Of a DNA stretch of 21,138 nt, positions 1 through 7,755 are shown in pieces. Position 1 is the first letter of the stretch; each line of letters begins with the position of its first letter. The position numbers and the translations under genes are program-made. A model generated the notes under the pieces. It did no database searches, was not told the DNA's origin, and worked only from the letters and a program-made list of their open reading frames with translations. The DNA comes from Tritrichomonas foetus (taxonomy: Eukaryota > Parabasalia > Tritrichomonadida > Tritrichomonadidae). The stretch covers positions 1 through 21,138 of the forward strand of contig MLAK01001319.1 of NCBI GenBank assembly GCA_001839685.1, read 5' to 3'.

Positions 1-38
1 ATTAATAGTCATTTTTTTCTAAATCGTGAAAAATTTCA

Positions 39-76
39 TTTTTTTCCTTTTCCCGGAAAAGGAAAAAAGGAAAAAA
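39..76. repeat. Polypyrimidine/polypurine inverted repeat
   Basis: Two 14-bp arms (40-53 and 55-68), made of T6-CC-T4-CC and its exact complement, flank a single C at 54. The left side is a pure pyrimidine tract and the right side a pure purine tract that runs on to about 76. It could extrude as a cruciform or simply exclude nucleosomes. It is neither followed nor preceded by any coding sequence that would suggest a terminator. Confidence 0.7.
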
Positions 77-108
77 TCATGAAAAAAATTGTAAACTTTA
101 CATGAAAA

Positions 109-185
109 TGACCGGTCATTGACCGCTTCTAACGGTCCGGTCCGGTCCGGTCAATTGACCGTTAGAAGCGGTCAATGACCGGTCA
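109..185. repeat. G+C-rich 77-bp hairpin with CGGTC pentamer expansion
   Basis: Perfect 29-bp inverted arms lie at 109-137 and 157-185, and every position pairs. The 19-nt centre (138-156) is three further tandem copies of CGGTC followed by AATT, so CGGTC occurs four times in a row at 133-152. Removing 138-152 leaves a perfect 62-bp palindrome with no loop. GACCG or CGGTC occurs 11 times in the 77 bp. The G+C content is far above the surrounding AT-rich DNA. No flanking target-site duplication is visible. It could be a foldback element remnant, a regulatory site array or a transcribed hairpin; the sequence does not decide. Confidence 0.9.
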
Positions 186-402
186 ACAACACTAAAAAGA
201 AGAGGACATATTCATATTCTTATTCTTGTTACTGATGGCTCGAACTAATTCGACTGATGATCATCAATCTGTGATATGAAATTTAACAATTTAACTTTTT
301 AAATACAACGATAAGGAATGAAGAATTTGTATTTTTAGGTTCATTTTTCAATGAATTTTAATCGTCCAAAATTATATTTTTTTTGATTGAAAACACCTCA
401 AA

Positions 403-1059
403 ATGGATGCAAACGAAGGTCTAGACGAGTCATCCTCACAGCGCGTTTTAAAGATTATTGTTGTTGGCGACATGGGAACAGGTAAAACCTCGATGATCAG
501 AAAATTCGTTGAAGGCAATTTCACAGAATTCTACAAAATCACAATCGGTGTTGACTTTGCGAACAAAGTGGTGAAGTGGAACGACTCAACCTCAGTCGAC
601 GTCCAGCTTTGGGATATCGCCGGTCAAGAAAGGTTCGGAAATATGACAGGTGTGTACTATCGCGAATCGGTTGGAGCTATCGTCGTTTTTGATGTGATGA
701 GAAATGCCACTTTTGACATGACAAAAGTGTGGAAAAAAGATATCGACGAAAAAGTGCAAACCGCCGAAGGACAGCCGGTCCCAACCATCCTGCTTGGCAA
801 CAAAATTGACCTGATGACGTCCCAGGAAAACTGGGAGAAGAAGAAAGCCGAAATTGAAGAATACACAAAAGAGAATAATTTTCTCGCATTTTTTGAAACT
901 TCTGCAAAGGAGGGAACAAATTTGGATGATGCAATTATGACACTCGTTGATTACATAATGAAGAATAACATTGAGAGCGAAAGTTCTCGCGAAATGAATG
1001 CCGGCGTTGATATTACTGACACATCGCGCGTGCCAAAGGCAGAAGGTGGCTGCTGCTGA
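403..1059 (+). CDS. Rab32-family small GTPase
   Basis: This 218-residue protein is a Ras-superfamily GTPase that switches vesicle or organelle membrane traffic between GTP- and GDP-bound states. Visible motifs are the P-loop at residues 22-30 (GDMGTGKTS, Lys28), the switch I Thr47 in TIGVDF, DIAGQE from 71 with catalytic Gln75, NKID at 133-136, SAK at 167-169 and a C-terminal GGCC for double geranylgeranylation. IAGQ in place of the common TAGQ, followed by RFGNMT-VYY, a VVFD stretch and a WKKDIDEKV stretch, matches the Rab32/Rab38 group. In other eukaryotes that group serves lysosome-related and phagosomal organelles; the role here is inference. Length is normal for a Rab. The start is the first ATG, two residues before any other acidic N-terminal sequence and well upstream of the P-loop. 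AATAAA follows the stop closely. Codons are richer in G and C than those of the neighbouring kinase gene. Confidence 0.95.
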   Translation: MDANEGLDESSSQRVLKIIVVGDMGTGKTSMIRKFVEGNFTEFYKITIGVDFANKVVKWNDSTSVDVQLWDIAGQERFGNMTGVYYRESVGAIVVFDVMRNATFDMTKVWKKDIDEKVQTAEGQPVPTILLGNKIDLMTSQENWEKKKAEIEEYTKENNFLAFFETSAKEGTNLDDAIMTLVDYIMKNNIESESSREMNAGVDITDTSRVPKAEGGCC

Positions 1060-1336
1060 CTGTGATTTAATAAATTTCATCATTTATTTATTTATCCATT
1101 TTTTTCGAATGTTTCAACTTTTAGATTTTTGAAAATTTTAATTAAAATATTTAAAAACTAATCAAATGTGGCGATAATAATTTCTATTCATTTGGAAATG
1201 ATTTTAATAGCTTCTGGAAGAAGAAACCAGCCATAATGTAGAAGATAAATTGAGAGGTCAAAATCTAAGGTCAAATATTGATGAATTTAATTGACCATTT
1301 TAAATAATTCAAAAAAGGAATGATTCACTTAATCCC

Positions 1337-1345
1337 TCAAAAAGT
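1337..1345. promoter_or_regulatory. Upstream 9-mer TCAAAAAGT, distal copy
   Basis: Exact copy of the recurrent 9-mer, 106 nt before the kinase ATG and in the opposite orientation to the proximal copy at 1395-1403. Promoter function is inferred only from recurrence upstream of several genes. Confidence 0.4.
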
Positions 1346-1394
1346 CAAAGGCTCTGTCAAAGTGCGAGAAATTCGAGTGTTTTTTCAATTATCC

Positions 1395-1403
1395 ACTTTT
1401 TGA
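1395..1403. promoter_or_regulatory. Upstream 9-mer ACTTTTTGA, proximal copy
   Basis: Exact copy of the recurrent 9-mer (here its reverse complement) ending 48 nt before the kinase ATG at 1452. The spacing is close to that seen at the phosphatase gene (50 nt) and at the coiled-coil gene (54 nt to its second ATG). Confidence 0.45.
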
Positions 1404-1451
1404 TGCACCTCATACAAAATAACATGACTGACAAATAATAATTAAGGTGTC

Positions 1452-4052
1452 ATGACTATTTTCTCAGAAAAATTTTCTGAATTGACAGGAATGGAAAAGA
1501 AAGTTTCTACTCTCTACTTTATATCGAGATTAGAGACTCCCATCGATGCAATCAAAGCATCAGAAATTTTATCAAAGATATTTACATCATTCTGCGAGCC
1601 TTTTTCGACAGACGACGATAATTTTGTATTTTTCGATTTCGGCAATAATCAAGGTGACATCAACAGTGTTGTTTCATTATTAAGAACATCCAAAATTAAA
1701 GTCAGCGCATCAAACTTTTCCCTCGTTGAAGCGATTTCCTCGACAAATAGCATTTTCAATGATTTCGATACATATTTTTGTAACATACCAGAGTATTTTA
1801 CATCTTATGAAAATTTTGAACAATACGTCGGACTTTTCGGCCAGCATGAGCCTGTTCACGGCGAATATGGATTATATGAAAATAATAAATATAGTGGATT
1901 ATTTGAAAAGAAATATCATTATTACCAAGTAACAATGAGAAATAGTGTTGGAAAATACTATCTTTATTCTTTTTCAAGATCCCTCATATTTCCGAAAGGT
2001 TCATCCAAAAAAAGTTTTCTTGTTGGAAATTCACCTTTTGATTTACCAATTTTACGTGCAAGTGATCAAAATATACTTCAAAATTGCATTTCATTTTGTG
2101 AAGAAAATAATATCAAGATTAAATCTCGGATCAGATACAAAGACCCTTTGAATCAAAAAGATAACTTCATGATAATTTTCAATTCTTCAAAAGACACACA
2201 AAAGGTGAGTCAGAAATGTCAAGATATTTATTGGTTTATTAATGAGCACACCCAAAAACTATTATCACTTTTTATTATAATTGCTCCTGGTAAGTTGAAT
2301 GATTCTTTTAGACGAAAAAGAAACATACAAAAATATATTTTTTCCGAAGATGGGAAAACTTTCCGCTTTTTTAATCCTAAACCGATAATTGATATTTTTC
2401 GTCATAAAAAATTAAAGGAAACATTCCAACTTGTATCTGGAGTTTTCATGAAAACCATTCACGTTATGTATCCTAATGTTAGTGTCAAAGAAATGAATAC
2501 ATTTCTAATTCAAAATTGTCATTTTAATGATATCAATGATTTTTATTTTCTTAAAAACAACAAATCACATTTTCCTTCAAGTTTTTATCTGTTCTTAGAT
2601 TCAAGAGAGTTAAATAAACTCACGAAAGGAATTCAAACGAATTATTTTAAAGGATCACCAATCTATATTGATTCTAAAAATTCGAGCGATTTTGAATTTG
2701 ATGAAACAATCATTTTATCACGAAAGATAAAAGAGAACAAAAGTAATATTTTATGTTTTGAGAATAATAATGATACTTCTCTTTTGAGAATGAGAAATTT
2801 TGGAATTGTTACTTTTTATTTTACATTCAAAGAATATATTTTCATTGAATTCCAAGATGATGTATCAAAAGAAGCGGCAGTTAGCGAACTTCGACCATTT
2901 CCAATACCAGAAAATTTACTATTTTTGAGCAGTAAAAAGAAAACAAAGAAAAATCAAATATATAATCCCGTATTATCGATGAAAGAAAGACCAAAATCAC
3001 AGCAATATCATACAAATGCATATTCAATTAGAGTAAATGACCAAGTAATCAATTTTGTTCCACCAACAAATGCTGAAATTCGCCCTGATTCAATCTTTCT
3101 CCAAAAAGGCATCATCCCAAGCCCCAAATCCGAAATGGTGTCGAAAGCTGAATCTTCTCCGCTTAATATTTTAGATATAGAAAACAATAAGGGTGCTCTT
3201 TTGGAGTTTGACCATTCGGATAAATTTGAAGTGCTTGAAGAACTTGGAAGAGGTGGGTTTGGTATCGTTTCCAAAGTTACCAAAGACAATCGAATTTATG
3301 CCATGAAAACAATGTTTAACGATGCCTCATCAGAGTCATCCGATTTTCAAAGGGAAATTAAAAGTCTCACAGATTTGAAACATCAATGTATCGTTCAAAT
3401 TATTGGGTATTATCTTCAGAATTCTACACATCCGAAAATTGACTCATATTTTGTTATGGAATTTATACCACATTCTTTAAACCATTATTATGAAGAACAA
3501 AAAAACCTTGATAAATTGACACCAACTGAAAGAATGATCATTCTGATCGATATTGTTCAAGGGATGGATTATATTCATCAAAAGAATATCATTCACAGAG
3601 ACTTAAAACCACATAATATTTTAATAACTGATGAAAAAAGGGCAAAAATTGCAGATTTTGGTCTTTCTCGTAATTTGAATCTTGAATTATCTCGAAGCAT
3701 CACAAAAGGTGTTGGAACTATGGATTACATGGCACCAGAATTGCTTGATGAAAAATCATATGATTATTCGGTTGATGTTTATTCAGCTGGAATAATATTT
3801 CTTCAATTAATTCTTAATCGCTATGTTAAAATTTCGTTAAAGCAAAAAGTAGAAGAAAACTTCTTCACTGATGATATGATTATAAAACCAAATGCAAAAG
3901 AACTGATTAAAAAATGTATGTCTGTTATACCTGAACAAAGACCTACATTTGCGGAAATTAAAAAACAACTGCCTCAGAATTTTGATCTAATTGAAAACGT
4001 TGATATTAAGAAAATCAAATCACATTATTATTCCTTCATTGACAATAAGTAA
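1452..4052 (+). CDS. Protein kinase with unrecognised N-terminal region
   Basis: Of 866 residues, about 590-860 form a complete and apparently active eukaryotic protein kinase domain. The glycine loop GRGGFG is at 599-604, YAMK carries the ATP-binding Lys619, HRDLKPHN has catalytic Asp717, DFG is at 735-737 and APE at 761-763. The C-lobe shows DVYSAGIIF and a closing QRPTFAEI. HRDLKPHN and the VGTMDYMAPE activation segment look like the serine/threonine or TKL-like kinases that are abundant in trichomonads. Residues 1-590 match no family I know. They are rich in Phe, Asn, Lys and Ser, appear globular, and end in a Lys-rich linker around 495-510. The start is fixed by an in-frame TAA nine bases upstream (1443-1445). 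No signal peptide or membrane segment is evident, so a cytosolic signalling role is likely; the substrate is unknown. Confidence 0.9.
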   Translation: MTIFSEKFSELTGMEKKVSTLYFISRLETPIDAIKASEILSKIFTSFCEPFSTDDDNFVFFDFGNNQGDINSVVSLLRTSKIKVSASNFSLVEAISSTNSIFNDFDTYFCNIPEYFTSYENFEQYVGLFGQHEPVHGEYGLYENNKYSGLFEKKYHYYQVTMRNSVGKYYLYSFSRSLIFPKGSSKKSFLVGNSPFDLPILRASDQNILQNCISFCEENNIKIKSRIRYKDPLNQKDNFMIIFNSSKDTQKVSQKCQDIYWFINEHTQKLLSLFIIIAPGKLNDSFRRKRNIQKYIFSEDGKTFRFFNPKPIIDIFRHKKLKETFQLVSGVFMKTIHVMYPNVSVKEMNTFLIQNCHFNDINDFYFLKNNKSHFPSSFYLFLDSRELNKLTKGIQTNYFKGSPIYIDSKNSSDFEFDETIILSRKIKENKSNILCFENNNDTSLLRMRNFGIVTFYFTFKEYIFIEFQDDVSKEAAVSELRPFPIPENLLFLSSKKKTKKNQIYNPVLSMKERPKSQQYHTNAYSIRVNDQVINFVPPTNAEIRPDSIFLQKGIIPSPKSEMVSKAESSPLNILDIENNKGALLEFDHSDKFEVLEELGRGGFGIVSKVTKDNRIYAMKTMFNDASSESSDFQREIKSLTDLKHQCIVQIIGYYLQNSTHPKIDSYFVMEFIPHSLNHYYEEQKNLDKLTPTERMIILIDIVQGMDYIHQKNIIHRDLKPHNILITDEKRAKIADFGLSRNLNLELSRSITKGVGTMDYMAPELLDEKSYDYSVDVYSAGIIFLQLILNRYVKISLKQKVEENFFTDDMIIKPNAKELIKKCMSVIPEQRPTFAEIKKQLPQNFDLIENVDIKKIKSHYYSFIDNK

Positions 4053-4476
4053 TCATAGAAAATATTGATTGGTAAACATGTGTTTGTACAAACATTTTTT
4101 CTTTCTTTTTAGCAAGTTAATTGTATGGTGAGTACATTTTTACTTTTTCACAACCGAGAAAATTCAATGAATGAAACCAAGAAATGATCTGCAAAATTTC
4201 ATGTGATAATGAAATAGTCATCTACTTAATCATATATTACTTTTTTCTGGCATGTTTTAATAGATTTCCATTCAAGGATATGGAATATACAGTATTGAAA
4301 AATTTTGTATCAAACAATAATATTAATAGGGAAATTTTAATCGTTACGTTATCCTCAATTCAAATTATTCGGATATGGTCAATAAATTTCACCGATATTT
4401 CTAATATTGAAAGAGAAATTTGATAGTAAAAAATCACATCATAATTGCGAAATCTTATATTCCTGACTAGAACAAA
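4053..4476. other. Intergenic region between kinase and BAR-like genes
   Basis: AT-rich spacer of 424 bp. It contains a 14-bp perfect palindrome (4081-4094) just after the kinase stop, and TTTTTCACAA at 4144-4153, a motif also found upstream of the Sel1 pseudokinase and Pmp-like genes. A 79-codon open frame at 4184-4423 is not supported as a gene. Confidence 0.55.
4081..4094. repeat. 14-bp palindrome downstream of the kinase gene
   Basis: TGTTTGTACAAACA is its own reverse complement and starts 28 nt after the kinase stop codon. It is followed by T-rich sequence. It could take part in 3'-end formation or bind a dimeric factor; short AT-rich palindromes also arise by chance. Confidence 0.5.
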
Positions 4477-5505
4477 ATGGATACATTTGGAAACGTTATT
4501 ATCAGTATGAAACTTATAAACCCTCCAAAGACTCATGATCCTTTATATCAAACAGCAAAAGAAAACTTGAAATTGTATCATGTTGAGTGCAAAAAAATCA
4601 GTAATTTATTGGTTGAGTTTAGCAGGCAAATGGAAATGATTACAAATGATTATGTTCGTTTGCTTACTGGCTTTAAAGATTGGAGTGAAGGAACATCTAC
4701 AGATACAATATGTTTTCTGGATCAAACGATCAATAACGCGAAAATGTCACAAACTATAGTTATTGAATCGCTATTATCTAAATTAGAACCAAATGTGATT
4801 AATTATTTAAATTCATTTGAAGCACATGTGCGAGAAATATATGATGTTCAAAAAGAAAGAAAAGCTGCATTAAAAATTTACGACAAATATCGAGAAAAAA
4901 TTAAGCTTATTGAGAAAGAAAAGAACAAAAGGCAAGAAAAATTAGATAGAGCTCATGAGAAGTTTGATATTGCAAAAAAGAAATATGAACCTTTAAATCA
5001 AAAATTCTCAGATCTAGTTAATAAACTAGGGGATATAAGAACAACTACATTAATGATTCCTTTTAAAAATTTTCCTGCAATCATTTCTCAATTCTTACTT
5101 AAAATTAATCATTCAAGTGATGATATTCCATTTTCAATACAAAATACAAACACTAACATATTTCCTGATCAATTAGATCTTCCAAAAACAACACCTTCAC
5201 CACAAGATACCACAAAGAAAACTCAACAAAACAATGATATGTTTTACTTATTTGATAATCAACCACCAAATAAACCTGAAGTCAATAGCACTTCAACAAT
5301 CAACAAAACTTCTAATGTGCCAAATAATCAGATGAATAATCGCCTAAATCCAGCATCCTTCAGTTATGATAATTCATCAGATGATGGATGGAGTTCAGCA
5401 TATAATCCCTTTGAACAAGGACAGCTCGATAGTTTTTCAGATCTTGTTGATCAAACAATTAAACCAAACCCTCAATCTACAAAACAAGGCAAAACCAAAA
5501 CATAA
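4477..5505 (+). CDS. Probable BAR-domain adaptor protein with NPF motif
   Basis: This 342-residue protein has two parts. Residues of about 15-212 are predicted to be long amphipathic helices, with a strongly charged central coiled coil at about 118-172 rich in Lys and Glu. Length and helix pattern fit a BAR or arfaptin-like membrane-curvature domain. Residues 213-342 are disordered, rich in Asn, Ser, Thr and Pro, and contain short motifs typical of endocytic adaptors: NPF at 310-312 (an EH-domain ligand), DMF at 254-256 and DSFSDLVD at 318-325 (AP-2 or clathrin-box-like). By analogy it would bend membrane and recruit coat factors at the plasma membrane or endosomes. The BAR call rests on pattern alone and could instead be another coiled-coil fold. 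TAA overlaps TAAA, the expected trichomonad polyadenylation signal. It converges on the coiled-coil gene 183 bp away. Confidence 0.7.
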   Translation: MDTFGNVIISMKLINPPKTHDPLYQTAKENLKLYHVECKKISNLLVEFSRQMEMITNDYVRLLTGFKDWSEGTSTDTICFLDQTINNAKMSQTIVIESLLSKLEPNVINYLNSFEAHVREIYDVQKERKAALKIYDKYREKIKLIEKEKNKRQEKLDRAHEKFDIAKKKYEPLNQKFSDLVNKLGDIRTTTLMIPFKNFPAIISQFLLKINHSSDDIPFSIQNTNTNIFPDQLDLPKTTPSPQDTTKKTQQNNDMFYLFDNQPPNKPEVNSTSTINKTSNVPNNQMNNRLNPASFSYDNSSDDGWSSAYNPFEQGQLDSFSDLVDQTIKPNPQSTKQGKTKT

Positions 5506-5688
5506 ACACTCAGTCAAATAAAACATGATTTGTAAACAATATTTTTTTATATCATATAATTTTTATTAATTTACTATATTATTACATACATTTATTTATA
5601 ACTTTTACAAAACATGCTATTCAAACAATACATATATAGACACAGATTCAGATTCAGCCTTTGATAGAAAATCATACAAATGAAGGGA

Positions 5689-7089
5689 TTAATTTTCTGA
5701 AAAAATAACAAAGATTTTGATAATTTGATTTAAAGGCATGATGGCTTCATCACTACTTTCACCATAAAATCTTCCATATTTCTTAAAAGCTTTAAATTTA
5801 TGATCACAATATTCGAAATATGAATCATCAGTTTTTTTTAATTTGCCTTTGTCACCACCTGCATTTATTATTTCTTTGATTACTTCGTCTTCAATTTCTT
5901 TCTCTGTTGGATATTTTTCGTTGGTTGAGTTAAAATAGTCGTCAATACTATTTTGTAATTTATTCACATAATTGGAAGTCATTTTAATTTCATTCAATGA
6001 TAATTCAAAAGCACTTTTTGAAGCAATTTTCAATAATCTAATTTTTCGACGAAGTGCTCTTTCTTGTGGTCCGCTATTGTCAACAATTGGCTGTGGTGGT
6101 CCATTATCATACGATCTAGAAAGCTCATCTACGAAATTTTTCAATCGTTCAACCAAGAGTGATGCAGGTTCTCCTTTTTCTAGAATTCCAAGCTTCATCA
6201 AATAATTATTCATGATTTGTCCCACTCGAGCGTGACCAAAACGATAGCTTGAAAGATTATCATTATGAATACTATGAATGCTACTATTGATATCATTATT
6301 TATGCTGTTGTTATTATTTGAAAATGTGAAAGAAACATTATTTGAATCATTCAACACATTATTTGAATAATTCAAAGTATTATTTGAATCATTCAAAACA
6401 TTATTAAATGAATTTTCATTGTTATGGCGAATGTTTTTAATTGTTTTTTCGTTTAATGAGTTTTTTGGACTATTTGCTTGACTTTTGCTTATATTTGAAA
6501 TTCTAGAATTGGTTTTGTTTTCATAGTCATCAAATGATTCATTTTGTAAAAAGCTTTTCCGTAAGAAAAAGTTTCCTTCTCCAACTTTTTCAAGGATATC
6601 AGATAAAATATAAGATTGATCTTCAAGAAATTCAATTCCTGGGCGTGACTCATATTCATCGCGAAGTTCGTCGTTTTCAAAAATAAGCTGCGATTTTTTT
6701 TCATCAAGCAGACGAAGGGTCGACTGGGCAGCAGAGTTCAGTTCAGAAATCTGTTTTTCCAAATCTTTTTCGCGCCGTTCGAGGTTGTCGCGAGAGCGGA
6801 GCGCTGCATTCACGCGGCTCTCCAATTCGCCTTTTTCATCAAAATCGCCTGAAAAATCAGCGGGAAAATTGGCCGGCAAATTTGATGACGAATCGCCAAT
6901 AAACGCATTGGAATTAAACGATTTTAAGAAATTCGAAAAATTTGATGATTTGACGCTGGCTTGAATACCGTTTGGTTTCTTTGAAAGTGGTGAAGTCTTC
7001 ATATCGAAAAAGGCGTTGACTGAAGCAGAATCCAAATTGAAGGATTCGTTCTCAGACATTTTGGTTTCCTTACGCTTCTTTATAAACAT
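5689..7089 (-). CDS. Coiled-coil protein of unknown function
   Basis: Up to 466 residues, with no family recognised. Residues 1-80 are Ser/Asn/Phe-rich and probably disordered. About 84-148 is a heptad-like coiled coil (many Glu, Arg, Leu). Residues 180-282 are Asn/Ser-rich, including a perfect-register seven-residue repeat (NNVLNDS type). Residues 286-466 are helical and more complex, perhaps a folded C-terminal domain. The start is uncertain. The first ATG is at 7089, but the second at 7059 (residue 11) has an AAAATG context and lies 54 nt from the recurrent upstream 9-mer, so the true protein may be 456 residues. The 5' third of the gene is much richer in G+C than the rest. No signal peptide or membrane segment is seen. 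A cytoskeletal or scaffold role is possible but unproven. Confidence 0.8.
   Translation of the reverse strand: MFIKKRKETKMSENESFNLDSASVNAFFDMKTSPLSKKPNGIQASVKSSNFSNFLKSFNSNAFIGDSSSNLPANFPADFSGDFDEKGELESRVNAALRSRDNLERREKDLEKQISELNSAAQSTLRLLDEKKSQLIFENDELRDEYESRPGIEFLEDQSYILSDILEKVGEGNFFLRKSFLQNESFDDYENKTNSRISNISKSQANSPKNSLNEKTIKNIRHNNENSFNNVLNDSNNTLNYSNNVLNDSNNVSFTFSNNNNSINNDINSSIHSIHNDNLSSYRFGHARVGQIMNNYLMKLGILEKGEPASLLVERLKNFVDELSRSYDNGPPQPIVDNSGPQERALRRKIRLLKIASKSAFELSLNEIKMTSNYVNKLQNSIDDYFNSTNEKYPTEKEIEDEVIKEIINAGGDKGKLKKTDDSYFEYCDHKFKAFKKYGRFYGESSDEAIMPLNQIIKIFVIFSEN
6335..6405 (-). repeat. 21-bp tandem repeat in the coiled-coil gene
   Basis: Three 21-bp units (6335-6355, 6356-6376, 6377-6397) differ at a few positions and are followed by a partial fourth. 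They encode a seven-residue repeat, NNVLNDS/NNTLNYS. The unit length keeps the reading frame, so copy-number change would only lengthen or shorten the Asn-rich linker. Confidence 0.85.
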
Positions 7090-7113
7090 TCAATACTTTT
7101 CTAAAGAGAAAAG

Positions 7114-7122
7114 ACTTTTTGA
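7114..7122. promoter_or_regulatory. Upstream 9-mer, coiled-coil gene, proximal copy
   Basis: Exact 9-mer, reading TCAAAAAGT in the sense of the minus-strand gene, 54 nt before the ATG at 7059 and 24 nt before the ATG at 7089. The first spacing matches those at the kinase and phosphatase genes. Confidence 0.45.
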
Positions 7123-7168
7123 ATCAACAATGACGTTATTAAATTACATTTGCATACATATGTTAATA

Positions 7169-7237
7169 ACTTTTTGATTGAGTCAATGTGGTTTGCAACT
7201 TTTCCATAAAATATTTGGTCGAAATATCTCAAAAAGT
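7169..7237. promoter_or_regulatory. Two distal 9-mer copies in opposite orientation
   Basis: ACTTTTTGA at 7169-7177 and TCAAAAAGT at 7229-7237 form an inverted pair about 50 bp apart, upstream of the proximal copy. Three exact copies within 124 bp is the densest cluster in the window. The functional reading is inference. Confidence 0.4.
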
Positions 7238-7258
7238 CATCTCTCATATATTCATGTT

Positions 7259-7278
7259 TCTTCAATAATTATTGAAGA
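7259..7278. repeat. 20-bp perfect palindrome
   Basis: TCTTCAATAATTATTGAAGA reads the same on both strands. It lies about 200 bp upstream of the coiled-coil gene start and next to the 9-mer cluster. It may be a dimeric-factor binding site. Composition bias makes AT palindromes easier to obtain by chance, but 20 bp without a mismatch is long. Confidence 0.55.
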
Positions 7279-7755
7279 GTCGGAGAATAGATAAAAACTT
7301 TGCAGTTATCAAATTGATCAATTCAAGATCAAAAAATATATTATTTATACATGATCAATTACGAAACAACAAATTTGTAAGTAAAAACAAAAAATCAATT
7401 AATTACAAAATATCGCAAAGAAACAAAAGTTTATAAATTACACAAAATCAATCAAAATATAAGAAAAACAAAATCTTCTTTCATCAGTAAAACTGATAAC
7501 AAATAAATTTTCGACACTTTGAAAGGATTATGATCATCAAAAAAACTAGTAACCTCAAAGATTGTTCTCAAGAGGAGTGTGAATGATTTAAAAATCAGCC
7601 AAATTCGAAAAAAAAAAATCATTTTGGCATTTTTTTCTGAATGAACATTTGGAATTCAATTGAATGCAAACTTACTGTAAATCGAAACTTCTGAATTCAC
7701 TCCAAACTGATTTGAAGATAAATTATATCATTTTTTCTGACAAAATTGGATAAAT

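Larger units (their letters stand above)
1..402. other. Intergenic region upstream of the Rab gene
   Basis: No gene is supported here. The region holds two inverted repeats, described separately at 39-76 and 109-185. After them comes AT-rich DNA with poly-T runs just before the Rab ATG. AACGATA at 307-313 resembles the Myb-recognition elements (TAACGATA type) reported for Trichomonas vaginalis promoters. ACTTTTTAA at 294-302 is a one-base variant of the 9-mer that recurs upstream of other genes in this window. Both regulatory readings are inference from sequence similarity. Confidence 0.6.
1060..1451. other. Intergenic region between Rab and kinase genes
   Basis: AT-rich spacer of 392 bp between two co-directional genes. 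It begins with the Rab 3' region (TAATAAAT at about 1068-1075) and ends with the kinase promoter region. The latter has two copies of the recurrent 9-mer at 1337-1345 and 1395-1403, annotated separately. No ORF of substance or RNA gene was seen. Confidence 0.6.
7090..7755. other. Intergenic region upstream of the coiled-coil gene
   Basis: A 666-bp AT-rich spacer between two minus-strand genes. It holds three copies of the recurrent 9-mer (7114-7122, 7169-7177, 7229-7237) and a 20-bp palindrome (7259-7278), annotated separately. The rest (about 7280-7755) is A/T-rich with many homopolymer runs and includes the phosphatase 3' region. No gene is supported. Confidence 0.55.

Noticed and set aside
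109..185. Terminal inverted repeat of a Maverick or MULE-type transposon
   Set aside because: The element is a self-contained palindrome with no transposase, integrase or target-site duplication nearby. A foldback remnant remains possible but is not shown.
307..313. Definite Myb-recognition element upstream of the Rab gene
   Set aside because: AACGATA is a short word and a single copy, so it is mentioned in the region entry only and not called as a site.
592..1083. 163-codon open frame antisense to the Rab gene
   Set aside because: It is the shadow of a well-supported Rab coding sequence; its translation is Phe/His/Cys-rich with no domain.
4184..4423. 79-codon open frame between the kinase and BAR-like genes
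   Set aside because: Ile/Asn-rich translation typical of AT-rich non-coding DNA, no recognisable domain, no upstream motif at the usual spacing.
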